Assembly (NCBI GenBank): GCA_951812505.1
Contig: CATOSI010000003.1
Coordinates: forward strand, 310,001 to 374,000
Length of the DNA stretch: 64,000 nucleotides
Reading direction: 5' to 3'
Origin: an uncultured Dehalococcoidia bacterium
Lineage (GTDB): Bacteria; Chloroflexota; Dehalococcoidia; Lucifugimonadales; UBA1123
Shown here: piece after piece, positions 51,714-59,975 of the stretch
Layout of the letters: every line of letters starts with the position of its first letter
Numbering within the stretch: the first letter of the stretch is position 1
Made by a program: the position numbers and the translations under genes
Notes under the pieces: generated by a model
The model's input: only the letters and a program-made list of their open reading frames with translations
Database searches by the model: none
Told to the model about the DNA's origin: nothing

Positions 51714-52531
51714 ATACCGATCTTGCAATATGGCAATTGCTGTTCCTGACGATTATATCGTTCGGTGTCGGGATACTGGGCGGCTTCGTGGGGCTGGCGC
51801 TCGGCACGATACGGCTGCCCGCCATGCTGCTGATCGGAATGCCGCCGCCGATAGCGGGCGGCACGAACATCCTCGTATCCGCGCTCTCGGCTATCAGCGG
51901 CGCGATACGCCACTACCGTGAGGGTCGTGTGGACAATCGCATCCTGCTGGTCATGGGCGTCCCTGCCTGCGTGGGCGCATTCCTGGGCGGGTTCGCGAGT
52001 GAGTGGACGCCGGAGTGGATTCTGCTGATAGGCGCCGGGGTGCTGGTGTTCTGGCAAGGCGTCGAATTTCTGATCCTGATCAGGAATCAGCGACGCTCGG
52101 GCGGGCCGCATATGTTCGGCGCCGACCTCGAAGGCGCGGAGGGCGAATTTACACCCAAGCGCGTATCGCTGGAAGCGGGAATAGGTTTCGGAGTGGGAGT
52201 ACTGGGCGGAGCGGTCGGGCTGATACTCGGCAGCATCCGTCTGCCCGCGATGATCCGTATCCTGCGAGTAGATCCGCGTATTGCGGCGGGGACGAACCTG
52301 TTCATTGGCTTCTTCATGGGGGCGCTCGGCTGGGTCGGGCACGTGGCGGTCGGCGAGGTGGACTACGTGACGCTGATATGTATGGGCGCAGCCGCGATGA
52401 TCGGGAGCAATATCGGCGCTCGGCTGACCGGGCGCGTGCGACTCGACACGCTGATTCTGAGTATGGGCGCGGTTTTGATTGTGGTCGGAGCTCTGCTTGT
52501 ATGGCGTGGAGTCGAGGCTCTGGCGGGCTAA
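51710..52531 (+). CDS. Sulfite exporter TauE/SafE family protein (cluster 2)
   Basis: This 273-aa membrane protein has the duplicated TauE motif: LGGFVGLALGTIRLPAMLLIGMPP in the first half and GVLGGAVGLILGSIRLPAMIRIL in the second, with the family's GGTNI / AGTNLF strings. It likely exports a small anion; the substrate is unknown. The start overlaps the stop of the DUF4129 gene (ATGA). It is convergent with crcB, 7 bp apart. A non-identical relative lies at 24223. Confidence 0.88.
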   Translation: MNTDLAIWQLLFLTIISFGVGILGGFVGLALGTIRLPAMLLIGMPPPIAGGTNILVSALSAISGAIRHYREGRVDNRILLVMGVPACVGAFLGGFASEWTPEWILLIGAGVLVFWQGVEFLILIRNQRRSGGPHMFGADLEGAEGEFTPKRVSLEAGIGFGVGVLGGAVGLILGSIRLPAMIRILRVDPRIAAGTNLFIGFFMGALGWVGHVAVGEVDYVTLICMGAAAMIGSNIGARLTGRVRLDTLILSMGAVLIVVGALLVWRGVEALAG

Positions 52532-52538
52532 ACCGCGC

Positions 52539-52904
52539 TCATAGGGCGCGTCCTACCAGTATGCCGGCGAAGGCAGCCGCCAGTCCGACGGCAATGCTGC
52601 CGAGTATATTCAGTGCGGCGCGCGCCAAGTCCCCGCCATCCGCAAGCTGGATCGAGGCCACGGTCAGGGTGGAGAACGTCGTATAGGATCCGAAGAAGCC
52701 GACCGCTATGAGCAGACGGGTTGACGCGGGCCATTCGCTGGCGTCGTAAGCTGTGGCAAAGACTCCCAGCAGGAATGACCCGGTTATGTTGATGAGGAAT
52801 ATGCCGAGGACGGTGGGGCCTATGTAGGCGTTGACGGCGCGGTCAATCGCATACCTTGACAGGGCTCCGAGTGCGCCGCCTACCGCTACGAGGATCCAGT
52901 GCAA
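52539..52904 (-). CDS. crcB: CrcB/Fluc fluoride ion channel
   Basis: This 121-aa protein has four membrane helices and the Fluc pattern: VGGALGALSRYAID at the start, FLINITGSFLLGVF (the Asn in helix 2), and GFFGSYTTFSTLTV with the Phe box and Ser/Thr track. It exports fluoride as a dual-topology dimer. The start is 1 bp from the upstream aminotransferase stop, so there is no room for a fluoride riboswitch. It is probably expressed with the aminotransferase. Confidence 0.93.
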   Translation of the reverse strand: MHWILVAVGGALGALSRYAIDRAVNAYIGPTVLGIFLINITGSFLLGVFATAYDASEWPASTRLLIAVGFFGSYTTFSTLTVASIQLADGGDLARAALNILGSIAVGLAAAFAGILVGRAL

Positions 52905-52905
52905 C

Positions 52906-54240
52906 CTACACCAGTCCTATGCCCCGGATTTCGTCGAATGCCTTTTCGTATGCGCCGATGGTGTGAGCTATGTCGTCCTCGGTGTGGGCAGCGGTCAGGA
53001 TGAACCGGTTGCCGCTCTGCACGCCGTTGTTGAGAAGCGACAGGGTAAGCTGGCGGATTCGTTCAGGCTCCATGGACTCAGCCATCTGCTCAGGAGAGAG
53101 AATGCAGTATTCCCGGTCATTTTCCGGGATTTCCACGCCGAGCCTCAGGAACATGAGCGAGGCGATTCCGGTCACGCAGCCCGGTATCTCCATGCGTCCC
53201 ATAAGGTCGTTCAGACCGTCCTTGAGCTGCGCGGCTCGCAGGTTTGCGGTGTCGTTGATCGGCTCGTTCGCCACTATTTCGAGCGCGGCGATTCCGGCGG
53301 CGGCCGATATCGGGTTGGCGTTGAACGTGCCGTTGTGGGCGATACGGGTATTCCTGTTGTACTCGGCGTCGCCGGGCCTGTCCTCTATCATGTTGATGAT
53401 GTCCGACTTGCCGGTAACCGCTCCGCCGGGCAGTCCGCCTCCGAGTATCTTGGCGAGCGTGGTGAGGTCGGGTCGTATGCCGAAATACTCCTGCGCCCCG
53501 CCCCTGGCGGTGCGGAAGCCTGTCACCACCTCGTCGAATATGAGAACGACGCCGTAACGCTCGGTCACTTCACGAAGCTGATGAAGGAACTCGGGAAGGA
53601 TCGGCTCAAGTCCCATGTGCGCGCCCGTAGGTTCCAGGATGACCGCGGCGATGTCGTCGTCGTTCTGGAGCGTCTTCTCGAAGGTCTCTATGTCGTTGGG
53701 AGGCAGCACTATCATGGTGCTGAGCGTCTCCGAGGGGATGCCGCCGATTCCCTCGGTACCGGCCACGAGATAGTCGCTCCAGCCGTGGAAGTGGTCCTCG
53801 AACTTTATGACTTTCGTCTTGCCGGTATAGGCGCGTGCCATGCGAATGGCCATCATGTCAGCCTCGGTGCCGGAGCTGTGGAAGCGCACCTTCTCGGCGC
53901 TTGGGATCAATTCCCTGACCCAGTTGCCCCACTGCACTTCGAGTTCGGTCGAGCCGGAGAAGTGTGTGCCCCTGGCCATCTGCTCCTGGACCGCGCTGAC
54001 AACTTCGGGGCGGGAGTGCCCCAGAATCAGCGCCCCGTGACCGGGGAAGTAGTCCAGGATGCGGTTGCCGTCCACGTCGTACTTGGCCGCGCCTTCAGCG
54101 TGGGTGTAGTAGAGCTGGAATGGATTCTGGCGTCGCGCGTCGTGGGTCACCCCGTTCGGGAAGAGGGACCGGGCGGACTCGTGCATTTCTGCGGACTTGG
54201 GGTGAAGCTCGAAGAAGCGTTGTTCGATTGACGTTGACAT
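52906..54240 (-). CDS. Class-III aminotransferase / glutamate-1-semialdehyde aminomutase-like
   Basis: This 444-aa PLP enzyme has VIKFEDHFHGWSDYLVAGTEG, the Asp of VVLIFDEVVTGFR, and the Schiff-base Lys in GGGLPGGAVTGKSDI. RVRFHSSGTEADMMAIRMARAYTG contains the PLP-phosphate loop. Closest in pattern to glutamate-1-semialdehyde 2,1-aminomutase, but no other tetrapyrrole genes are near, so another amino-transfer role is possible. I use the ATG at 54240 (AAGGTG upstream) over the GTG at 54249. Directly followed by crcB. Confidence 0.9.
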   Translation of the reverse strand: MSTSIEQRFFELHPKSAEMHESARSLFPNGVTHDARRQNPFQLYYTHAEGAAKYDVDGNRILDYFPGHGALILGHSRPEVVSAVQEQMARGTHFSGSTELEVQWGNWVRELIPSAEKVRFHSSGTEADMMAIRMARAYTGKTKVIKFEDHFHGWSDYLVAGTEGIGGIPSETLSTMIVLPPNDIETFEKTLQNDDDIAAVILEPTGAHMGLEPILPEFLHQLREVTERYGVVLIFDEVVTGFRTARGGAQEYFGIRPDLTTLAKILGGGLPGGAVTGKSDIINMIEDRPGDAEYNRNTRIAHNGTFNANPISAAAGIAALEIVANEPINDTANLRAAQLKDGLNDLMGRMEIPGCVTGIASLMFLRLGVEIPENDREYCILSPEQMAESMEPERIRQLTLSLLNNGVQSGNRFILTAAHTEDDIAHTIGAYEKAFDEIRGIGLV

Positions 54241-54326
54241 GCTGGGCACCTTCTATTGTATGGTTTTGGTTCTTCTCGTCCATGTATTATAGCCCGCAGG
54301 TCGTGAGATGCAATTGGAGAACCGAC

Positions 54327-54737
54327 TTGAGCGCTATCAACGGGCATAAATTGTGGGCTGTCTGGGTTGCGGCAGGCGCGATTCTGGGATTTCTGGGCGT
54401 CGCCATGGGAGCTGCCGGAACTCACGCGCTCGAGGGCAGGCTGGACGCCGACGCCCTGGACACGCTGGAGACGGCGGTTCGGTTCCAGATGTATCATTCC
54501 ATCGCGCTGGTCGCGGTCGGCGGGCTGGGCAGCGTGTGGGACAGCCGCGCGATCTCGATTTCCTGCGGTCTGCTGACCTTTGGGGTGATAGTGTTCTGCG
54601 GCAGTCTCTATCTGATAGCGCTTGCGGATATAAGCGCGTTCGGAGCGGTAGCGCCGGTCGGCGGCCTCAGCCTCATAGCAGGCTGGGGAGCCCTGGCCCT
54701 CGGCGCGCTCAGGCATTTCATGAGCGTGAAGGCGTGA
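54327..54737 (+). CDS. DUF423 family membrane protein
   Basis: This 136-aa protein starts at TTG 54327 (GGAG upstream) with MSAINGHKLWAVWVAAGA. It has four helices and the family motif GAAGTHALEGRLDADALDTLETAVRFQMYHSIALV, followed by FCGSLYLIAL and VGGLSLIAGWGALALGAL. DUF423 proteins (YgdD-like) are of unknown function in the inner membrane. It is divergent from the aminotransferase gene; the 86-bp gap must hold both promoters. Confidence 0.85.
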   Translation: MSAINGHKLWAVWVAAGAILGFLGVAMGAAGTHALEGRLDADALDTLETAVRFQMYHSIALVAVGGLGSVWDSRAISISCGLLTFGVIVFCGSLYLIALADISAFGAVAPVGGLSLIAGWGALALGALRHFMSVKA

Positions 54738-54867
54738 GAAACGCCCTCCCGTTCATGTTTGGTCGTGATTCTTGCCGGGTAATTGCCTTGACGGGCACGT
54801 AGATCTCGCCCGTGTGCAGGGTTTTATCAGGATGTGTATGAGCAGGGTCGCCGGACGCTGCGTATGT

Positions 54868-56415
54868 TCAATGTCCTAGATCCCCCAGCACGACGTGGGC
54901 GGCGTTGTGCCCGGGTGCGCCTGTCACTTCGCCTCCGGGATGTGTTCCTGCGCCGCACATGTACAGGCCTTGGACCGGCGTCCGGTAGTCGGACCATCCC
55001 GGTAAGGGCCGGCGCGACATCATCTGCTGCGGGACCATGTCGAGATGCCTGATGTTGCCGTCGGTGAGGCCGATGCGATCCTCAATGTCCTCCGGGGTCA
55101 GCAGAGTCCATTCGATTATGGCCTCCCTGAAGTTGGGAGCGTATTTGGCCACCTCGTCTATGAGTTGCTCGCCGAACTGCTGCCGCATCTCGGGCCAGGA
55201 GCCGTCCCGCACATGGGGCGGCAGGAAGTACACCCACATCGAAAGCACGTGGCGACCCTCCGGCGCGACCGTCTTGTCGTACACGGAGGGTATCTGGACC
55301 TGGATGACCGGCGTCTCCGCGATCCGGCCGTTCCTGGCGTCGTTCCAGCTTCTCTCGCCATGGTCCACGGTGGGGCAGAGGCTTATCATGGCGAGGTGCT
55401 CCGGGTTGTATTCGGAACCAAGGTGGCCGGAAAAGTCGGGCAGTTCTCTCAGCGCGCAGAGGAATTTGGCGGACGCCGACTGTGTTTTCAGCGCTCTGAC
55501 CTCGTCGGCGAACTCCTCGTCGAGTTCGTCCTCTTCCATGAGCGTGAGGAATGTCCGCTTCGGGTCAGCGTTTGACAGGACAACGTCTGCTGCGACGACC
55601 TCCCCATCGACAAGTTCTACTCCGGTGGCTCTGCCGTTTCTGGTCAGGATGCGGCTAACCTCGGCTCCTGTCCTGATTGATACGCCCGACGCCTCAGCGG
55701 AGCGGGCAAGCGACTGGGTTATGGAACCCATGCCGCCGCGGACGATTCCGTAGTTCTCGGTGTCCTCTCGGAAGGCGGCGTACCTGTAGAGCGCGGCAAT
55801 GTAGGAGCTGCCCGGCGCGCTTATGTCGCCCATGTCCATCGCGCCGGTACTCACTGCCGCCCTGACCTCGTCCGAGACGAAGTAGCGTTCGATCAGGTCC
55901 CTGAGCGGGACGGTCAGCAGTGTTTCGAGAAGCTCTTCCTCACCCTCTTCGCGGAACCTCTCGGCGAGTTCAGCGAGCGAAGGAGGCGGGCTTAGATAGT
56001 AGTCGCTGAGTATGCGGACGGCGCGGTGCCATAGATCGGCCCATTCGTGCCAGGCGTCGGCGTCCTCCGGCGACAGCTTACGGAGCTCGTCGGCCGTCTT
56101 TTCATCGTCGTGCCAGAGGGTCAGAGCCTTTCCGTTTGGGAAGGGGTGGACGCGCGACGGGTCTATGGGATAGACATGGAAACCGTACCTGCGCAGCTCC
56201 AGATCGTCTATTACCTTCTGTTGAAGAATATGGCAGATGTAGGAGCATGTGGATATTCGGTAGCCGGGAAACCACTCCTCGGTCACGGCCGCGCCTCCGA
56301 CGACGTTCCTGCGCTCCAGCACCTGGACGTCCAGCCCCGCCCGTCCGAGGTATCCCGCGGCGACCAAGCCGTTGTGTCCGCCGCCAACTATTACGACCTT
56401 CGTCTTGTCAGTCAT
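54868..56415 (-). CDS. PYROXD2/phytoene-desaturase-like FAD-dependent oxidoreductase
   Basis: This 515-aa flavoprotein has the N-terminal FAD loop VVIVGGGHNGLVAAGYLGRAGLDVQVLERR and GGAAVTEEWFPGYRISTCSY. A second nucleotide-associated strand is EVVAADVVLSNADPKRTFL, and YMCGAGTHPGGEVTGAPGHNAA is the C-terminal FAD end of the CrtI/PYROXD2 superfamily. It could desaturate carotenoid-like or other substrates; no carotenoid genes are adjacent. A conventional ATG lies at 56415. It is probably co-oriented with, but separate from, the downstream hydrolase. Confidence 0.9.
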   Translation of the reverse strand: MTDKTKVVIVGGGHNGLVAAGYLGRAGLDVQVLERRNVVGGAAVTEEWFPGYRISTCSYICHILQQKVIDDLELRRYGFHVYPIDPSRVHPFPNGKALTLWHDDEKTADELRKLSPEDADAWHEWADLWHRAVRILSDYYLSPPPSLAELAERFREEGEEELLETLLTVPLRDLIERYFVSDEVRAAVSTGAMDMGDISAPGSSYIAALYRYAAFREDTENYGIVRGGMGSITQSLARSAEASGVSIRTGAEVSRILTRNGRATGVELVDGEVVAADVVLSNADPKRTFLTLMEEDELDEEFADEVRALKTQSASAKFLCALRELPDFSGHLGSEYNPEHLAMISLCPTVDHGERSWNDARNGRIAETPVIQVQIPSVYDKTVAPEGRHVLSMWVYFLPPHVRDGSWPEMRQQFGEQLIDEVAKYAPNFREAIIEWTLLTPEDIEDRIGLTDGNIRHLDMVPQQMMSRRPLPGWSDYRTPVQGLYMCGAGTHPGGEVTGAPGHNAAHVVLGDLGH

Positions 56416-56511
56416 TGTAAGCTCCTCCCGTCTGCGTTGCGGCGATATTAGCAGAACAATGCGCGCGACGAGCGCGTGAATGTCCTTTGGAGACTCAGTA
56501 GCGCGGAGTCG

Positions 56512-57273
56512 TCAGGCCGTAGCGATTGCCGGTTCATAGGCTTTCAGGAAGCGCCGGGCGTGGGATACGACTTCGTCTATGTGCTGCTGCGTGTCCTTCC
56601 ATGGATAGATGGTCACCTCGGAGTTCGGAGCGAGTCCGGCGACCTCCATCGCGCACTCGTATGGGTGCGCGGGCACATCGTCGGGCGCAATCAGCATCGG
56701 CGTCTGGATGTTACGCACGAAGTCGCGGGAGACGGTGAAGACGAAGTCGGCGCGGTCGGTGTACATGCTGGTCAGGAAGTCGTGGACCATGTCCATCGTG
56801 ACTTCGGGACGCTTCTCGCAAAGGGGCGGACCCCAGCGCGCCGTGTTGTTCTGGTAGAAAACATCCGGCGCGTCGGGATTGAACCCGCTGGGCTGCATCA
56901 AGGCTGCCGCCACAACGCGCTCCGGGGCAAGCCTGAGAAGGTTGTGGATCATCGGTCCGCCGATGCAGAAACCCATCACCATGAACTCCTCGATGCCGAG
57001 ATGATCCATCAGCCCCAGTTGATCCTCAGAGTAGGCATCCCAGGGCCGGGCGATTTCCAGCGGGCCGCTGGACTGGCCCCCATCGGCATTGCGCAGGTCG
57101 GCGGCAATGCAGCGGAAGTCGTCTTTGTATGTCTCCATGGGGTTGAAGGGCACCGCCGTATTCAGCGACGCCACGTTTGAGTTCAGTCCACCTCCCGGAA
57201 TTATCAGCAAGGGGAATCCCGATCCGACCTCTTCATAGTAGATGCGGTTGGGGCCTCTTTCGTAGAACGGCAT
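56512..57273 (-). CDS. Alpha/beta hydrolase with Cys nucleophile
   Basis: This 253-aa hydrolase shows the oxyanion segment LLIIPGGGLNS, the elbow GFCIGGPM (Cys in place of Ser), an Asp in LIAPDDVPAHP and a His near DTQQHIDEV. The Cys elbow is seen in dienelactone-hydrolase-like enzymes and some haloperoxidase relatives. Substrate unknown. The start is ATG 57273 with AGGAACATCGCC upstream (AGGA). Confidence 0.82.
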   Translation of the reverse strand: MPFYERGPNRIYYEEVGSGFPLLIIPGGGLNSNVASLNTAVPFNPMETYKDDFRCIAADLRNADGGQSSGPLEIARPWDAYSEDQLGLMDHLGIEEFMVMGFCIGGPMIHNLLRLAPERVVAAALMQPSGFNPDAPDVFYQNNTARWGPPLCEKRPEVTMDMVHDFLTSMYTDRADFVFTVSRDFVRNIQTPMLIAPDDVPAHPYECAMEVAGLAPNSEVTIYPWKDTQQHIDEVVSHARRFLKAYEPAIATA

Positions 57274-57327
57274 GGCGATGTTCCTCCATCAGCGAGTTGC
57301 GAAGTTAGCTAATTCTGTCATTCATAA

Positions 57328-57383
57328 GCCTGCCTCCCAGATTGGCCTTTCTGAAAGACTTTTGCAACATACAAATGACGAGA
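57328..57383 (-). mobile_element. IS110 left-end fragment
   Basis: Read on the minus strand it matches the start of the bridge-RNA region at 8817: TCTCGTCATTTGTATGTTG, then AAAAG, CAGAAAGGCCAATCTG and CAGGC. The match stops after about 56 bp. It is a relic. Confidence 0.7.
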
Positions 57384-57486
57384 GTCACGGTGATTGTTAC
57401 ATAATTTGCCGGGCATGGCACTAGCCCCGGATGGTTAAGGAGACGATTTCAGAAGTGGGCTTGCATCAGCCACAAAGCCGCCAGTT

Positions 57487-57515
57487 CCTGGATTCCCGCC
57501 TTCGCGGGAATGACG
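57487..57515. repeat. Palindromic extragenic repeat
   Basis: CCTGGATTCCCGCCTTCGCG then GGAATGACG. Confidence 0.75.
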
Positions 57516-57786
57516 ATTGGGAGCCGCGACGAACTTTTGCAATTGTCTCATGGTTAAGACAGGGCAATCGAATCTAAACTTCGGTCTGTGCATAAATTCA
57601 GTTTAGAGGAAGGGATTTTCAACATACCGTATTTTCGGCAGACGATCCTATTGCCAGTGATCGAGGCCAATGGTACAACTGAACCGTCGCTCTTGGCTGG
57701 TCCTAAATGGTAGAAGGGCTCCTCCGCCCCTGATGGGGACTGACCGGGGCGGTCTGCCTCCGACTCAAACCACAAAGGAGATTATC

Positions 57787-58083
57787 TTGATAACCGTTCG
57801 ACGAACTTACACTCCAAAACCCGGCGGGGGAGGACTTCTGCAAAACCTGAGGGAACTTCAGAGAGCCACGGTCGAGGCCGGCTTTCCGCCTCTGAGCGTG
57901 TATCGAAAGGTACTTGGTCTCCATGGGACGATGGTCACAGTTCAACGTTGGGATTCCATAGCGGCCTATGACGCTTCGCGCAATGAGGTTCGCGCCACGC
58001 GGTCAATAACCGAGATATTCGAAAGAATCTACCCCGCGCTGGCATCCACGCATGAGACGGAGATCTACGAAGAGATCGTATAA
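57787..58083 (+). CDS. Small ferredoxin-like protein (NIPSNAP/DUF-type)
   Basis: This 98-aa protein starts at TTG 57787 (AAGGAG 6 bp upstream): MITVRRTYTPKPGGGG. It has the alternating beta/alpha pattern of dimeric alpha-beta barrel proteins (SVYRKVLGLHGTMVTVQRWDSIAAYD, FERIYPAL). NIPSNAP-like or monooxygenase-like function is possible but unproved. The leader and first codons are duplicated at 59375-59487. Confidence 0.6.
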   Translation: MITVRRTYTPKPGGGGLLQNLRELQRATVEAGFPPLSVYRKVLGLHGTMVTVQRWDSIAAYDASRNEVRATRSITEIFERIYPALASTHETEIYEEIV

Positions 58084-58191
58084 GAGTCCCTTGTAACCGG
58101 CACCTGTCCGCTTCTTGAGACCTTCGCGAAACCTCGATTCACCCTGTCTCTAAGCGCTGAATGCCTACCTGCCAGCACCCCCACCTCCGCC

Positions 58192-58220
58192 CCTGGATTC
58201 CCGCGAAGGCGGGAATGACG
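58192..58220. repeat. Palindromic extragenic repeat
   Basis: CCTGGATTCCCGCGAAGGCG then GGAATGACG, between the small protein and the phosphotransferase. Confidence 0.75.
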
Positions 58221-58266
58221 AATGGGTGAATTTGAGTATGTCATATTCATGTGGACGCGGTAGTAG

Positions 58267-59256
58267 TTATACTCCCGCCGGATTTGTCAGCCCCGGCCAG
58301 AGTATCTTTCGAAATTCGCCGAGAGTTTCGATGGGAGTGGGGGTACTGGTCTTTTGGATCAACTCGGCGATGGCGTCGCTTCCGAAATCGTGGAGCAATG
58401 TCCACGCCATGACTCGACTCGGAAACTCCTCATCAGCCAGCAGGCTTCGGTCATACGACTCCAGAAAGACTCGGGTCGCCTCTATGTCCCTGTCGAACAT
58501 GCCGAGCCACAAGGGCATCCACTCATAGTCTCTTACGCCGATCTTGGCGTCTCCGAAGTCTATAATCGAGGCTATCTTCCATGTCCCTTCCACTCTTTCA
58601 AGTAGAATATGGTCGGACTCCAGATCTCCGTGTACCACGACGCGCGGAGCGCGCATCGAACTGACTGCGACTTCTTCCAGAATAACGTTGAGTGCGTCCG
58701 CAACCCCGGAAGTTATGATTCCACTCCTGATGAGTTCGGACGGCGTCTCCCTTCTCCTTCTATCCACCAACTCGTCCCATGACTCCCCCGTATTGATGCC
58801 ATCGAGAGGTATCAGCGGGGTTTCGTGCAGAGCGCGGGTCATCCGTCCAACCTGGGCCGCAATGGACAGCAGATCTCCCCGCGCGATGTCCGGCCTGACG
58901 GCGTCGAGCGTCAGCCCCGAACAATACTTCACTATCAGGTAATTCCAGGAGACTCTGTCCTGGTAGCGGCCCGCCGCGACGATCTCCGGTACTGGAACGG
59001 TCCCGCTGTCGTCCAGAACCCTGAGCAAAGTCTCTTCCATCTCGAACTCCGACCAGAACGGACTGTAGATCTTCACTGCCAATTGCCGGTCGAGGATGAA
59101 TACGGCATTTGTATTCGAGCGCGGAATTTCGATTCGCCGGTAACGGATGTCCTCGCGGTCGCAGATCGCGTCTATGATTGGCCGCCACAGGTCCGCGTCG
59201 TTAAATGTCGCCGACCAGTCCGACCATGTCTCGATTGCAGGTAGAAAGTAGGACAA
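58267..59256 (-). CDS. Aminoglycoside phosphotransferase family kinase
   Basis: This 329-aa protein has the APH fold: FILDRQLAVKIYSPF with the ATP-binding Lys, the Brenner motif HGDLESDHIL with catalytic Asp, and IASIIDFGDAKIGVRDYEW with the metal-binding Asp. The family phosphorylates antibiotics, homoserine, choline or sugars; here the role is open. It is intact, unlike the relative decaying at 28431. ATG 59256. Confidence 0.85.
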   Translation of the reverse strand: MSYFLPAIETWSDWSATFNDADLWRPIIDAICDREDIRYRRIEIPRSNTNAVFILDRQLAVKIYSPFWSEFEMEETLLRVLDDSGTVPVPEIVAAGRYQDRVSWNYLIVKYCSGLTLDAVRPDIARGDLLSIAAQVGRMTRALHETPLIPLDGINTGESWDELVDRRRRETPSELIRSGIITSGVADALNVILEEVAVSSMRAPRVVVHGDLESDHILLERVEGTWKIASIIDFGDAKIGVRDYEWMPLWLGMFDRDIEATRVFLESYDRSLLADEEFPSRVMAWTLLHDFGSDAIAELIQKTSTPTPIETLGEFRKILWPGLTNPAGV

Positions 59257-59374
59257 TCTCGACCCCTGTTCGTCGCTCTCTAAGTCCTCATTCTACCCTG
59301 AAGTCGGCGTGACCCGGTTGCCCACCTCAAGACACTTTTCGTTAACCCGGGCCTTTCAAAGTCGGCGGTTCTAA

Positions 59375-59487
59375 GTACTCGTCCGCCCAGGATGGAGAAT
59401 TGACCAAGTAGATATACCTCCGACTCAAACCACAAAGGAGACGCTCGTGATTATTGTTCGACGGACTTACACACCTTCTACGATAAA
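59375..59487 (+). pseudogene. Truncated duplicate of the leader and start of the 57787 gene
   Basis: CCTCCGACTCAAACCACAAAGGAG occurs identically at both loci. The duplicate then encodes MIIVRRTYTP from GTG 59448 before diverging into the end of the DUF1330 gene. It looks like a partial copy of the 57.7-kb gene. Confidence 0.6.
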
Positions 59488-59754
59488 CGTAGTGGTTATA
59501 CTGCTTCTTGAACGAAGGTCCGCGAGTTCCAGGTATTCGGGGGAGTTGACAAGACCCTGGACCCGTTCCGTGCTTTCGAACTCCACAACGACCACGCGGT
59601 GGGGCGTGCGCTCCCCTTCGACCACCTCGGTTGCGCCACCACGCACCAGATATCTTCCGCCGTGAGACTCTATAACTCCCACGATCTTGCTAACGTATTC
59701 AGCAAACAGATCCTGGTCGGTAATCTCATTGTCAACAATCAAATATCCTGCCAT
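59467..59754 (-). CDS. DUF1330 family protein
   Basis: This 95-aa protein has the DUF1330 pattern: MAGYLIVDNEITDQDLFAEY, then GGRYLVRGGATEVVEGERTPHRVVVVEFES and SPEYLELADLR. It forms a ferredoxin-like dimer; function unknown. Starts at ATG 59754. Its C-terminal codons overlap the duplicated start at 59375-59487. Confidence 0.85.
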   Translation of the reverse strand: MAGYLIVDNEITDQDLFAEYVSKIVGVIESHGGRYLVRGGATEVVEGERTPHRVVVVEFESTERVQGLVNSPEYLELADLRSRSSITTTFIVEGV

Positions 59755-59827
59755 TTCGAGACTCCTAGGCTTGTTGGTGTGCGTGAATCACGCTTTCTTT
59801 ATGTGTAATCGCATTATTACACATGAT

Positions 59828-59940
59828 TAGGTTCTGTTGACATTCTATGGTTTTCCTTGCTCTCAAGGAGTTGCGGCAGGGAAGTTAGATACACCCCACA
59901 CCCCTGGATTGCCGCCTTCACGGGAATCACGGTTCCCTGT
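59828..59940. mobile_element. MITE copy 2, right end lost
   Basis: TAGGTTCTGTTGACATTCTA is the intact left end, with TA outside. The interior follows copies 1 and 3, including the palindrome at 59903-59932. The opposite inverted end is absent. Confidence 0.7.
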
Positions 59941-59975
59941 CGGAGTGCGACAGATTCATATGGTTTTGGTAGTAG

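Larger units (their letters stand above)
57274..57786. other. Intergenic region with IS110 left-end remnant, palindromic repeat and leader
   Basis: It holds the remnant at 57328-57383, the repeat at 57487-57515, and a GC hairpin CCGCCCC...GGGGCGG (about 57727-57756). That hairpin precedes a leader duplicated at 59375. Confidence 0.5.

Noticed and set aside
52906-52906. Fluoride riboswitch ahead of crcB
   Set aside because: The gap to the upstream gene is about 1 bp, leaving no leader.
52831-54231. 466-codon plus-strand frame opposite the aminotransferase
   Set aside because: Antisense of a conserved PLP enzyme; no family motif.
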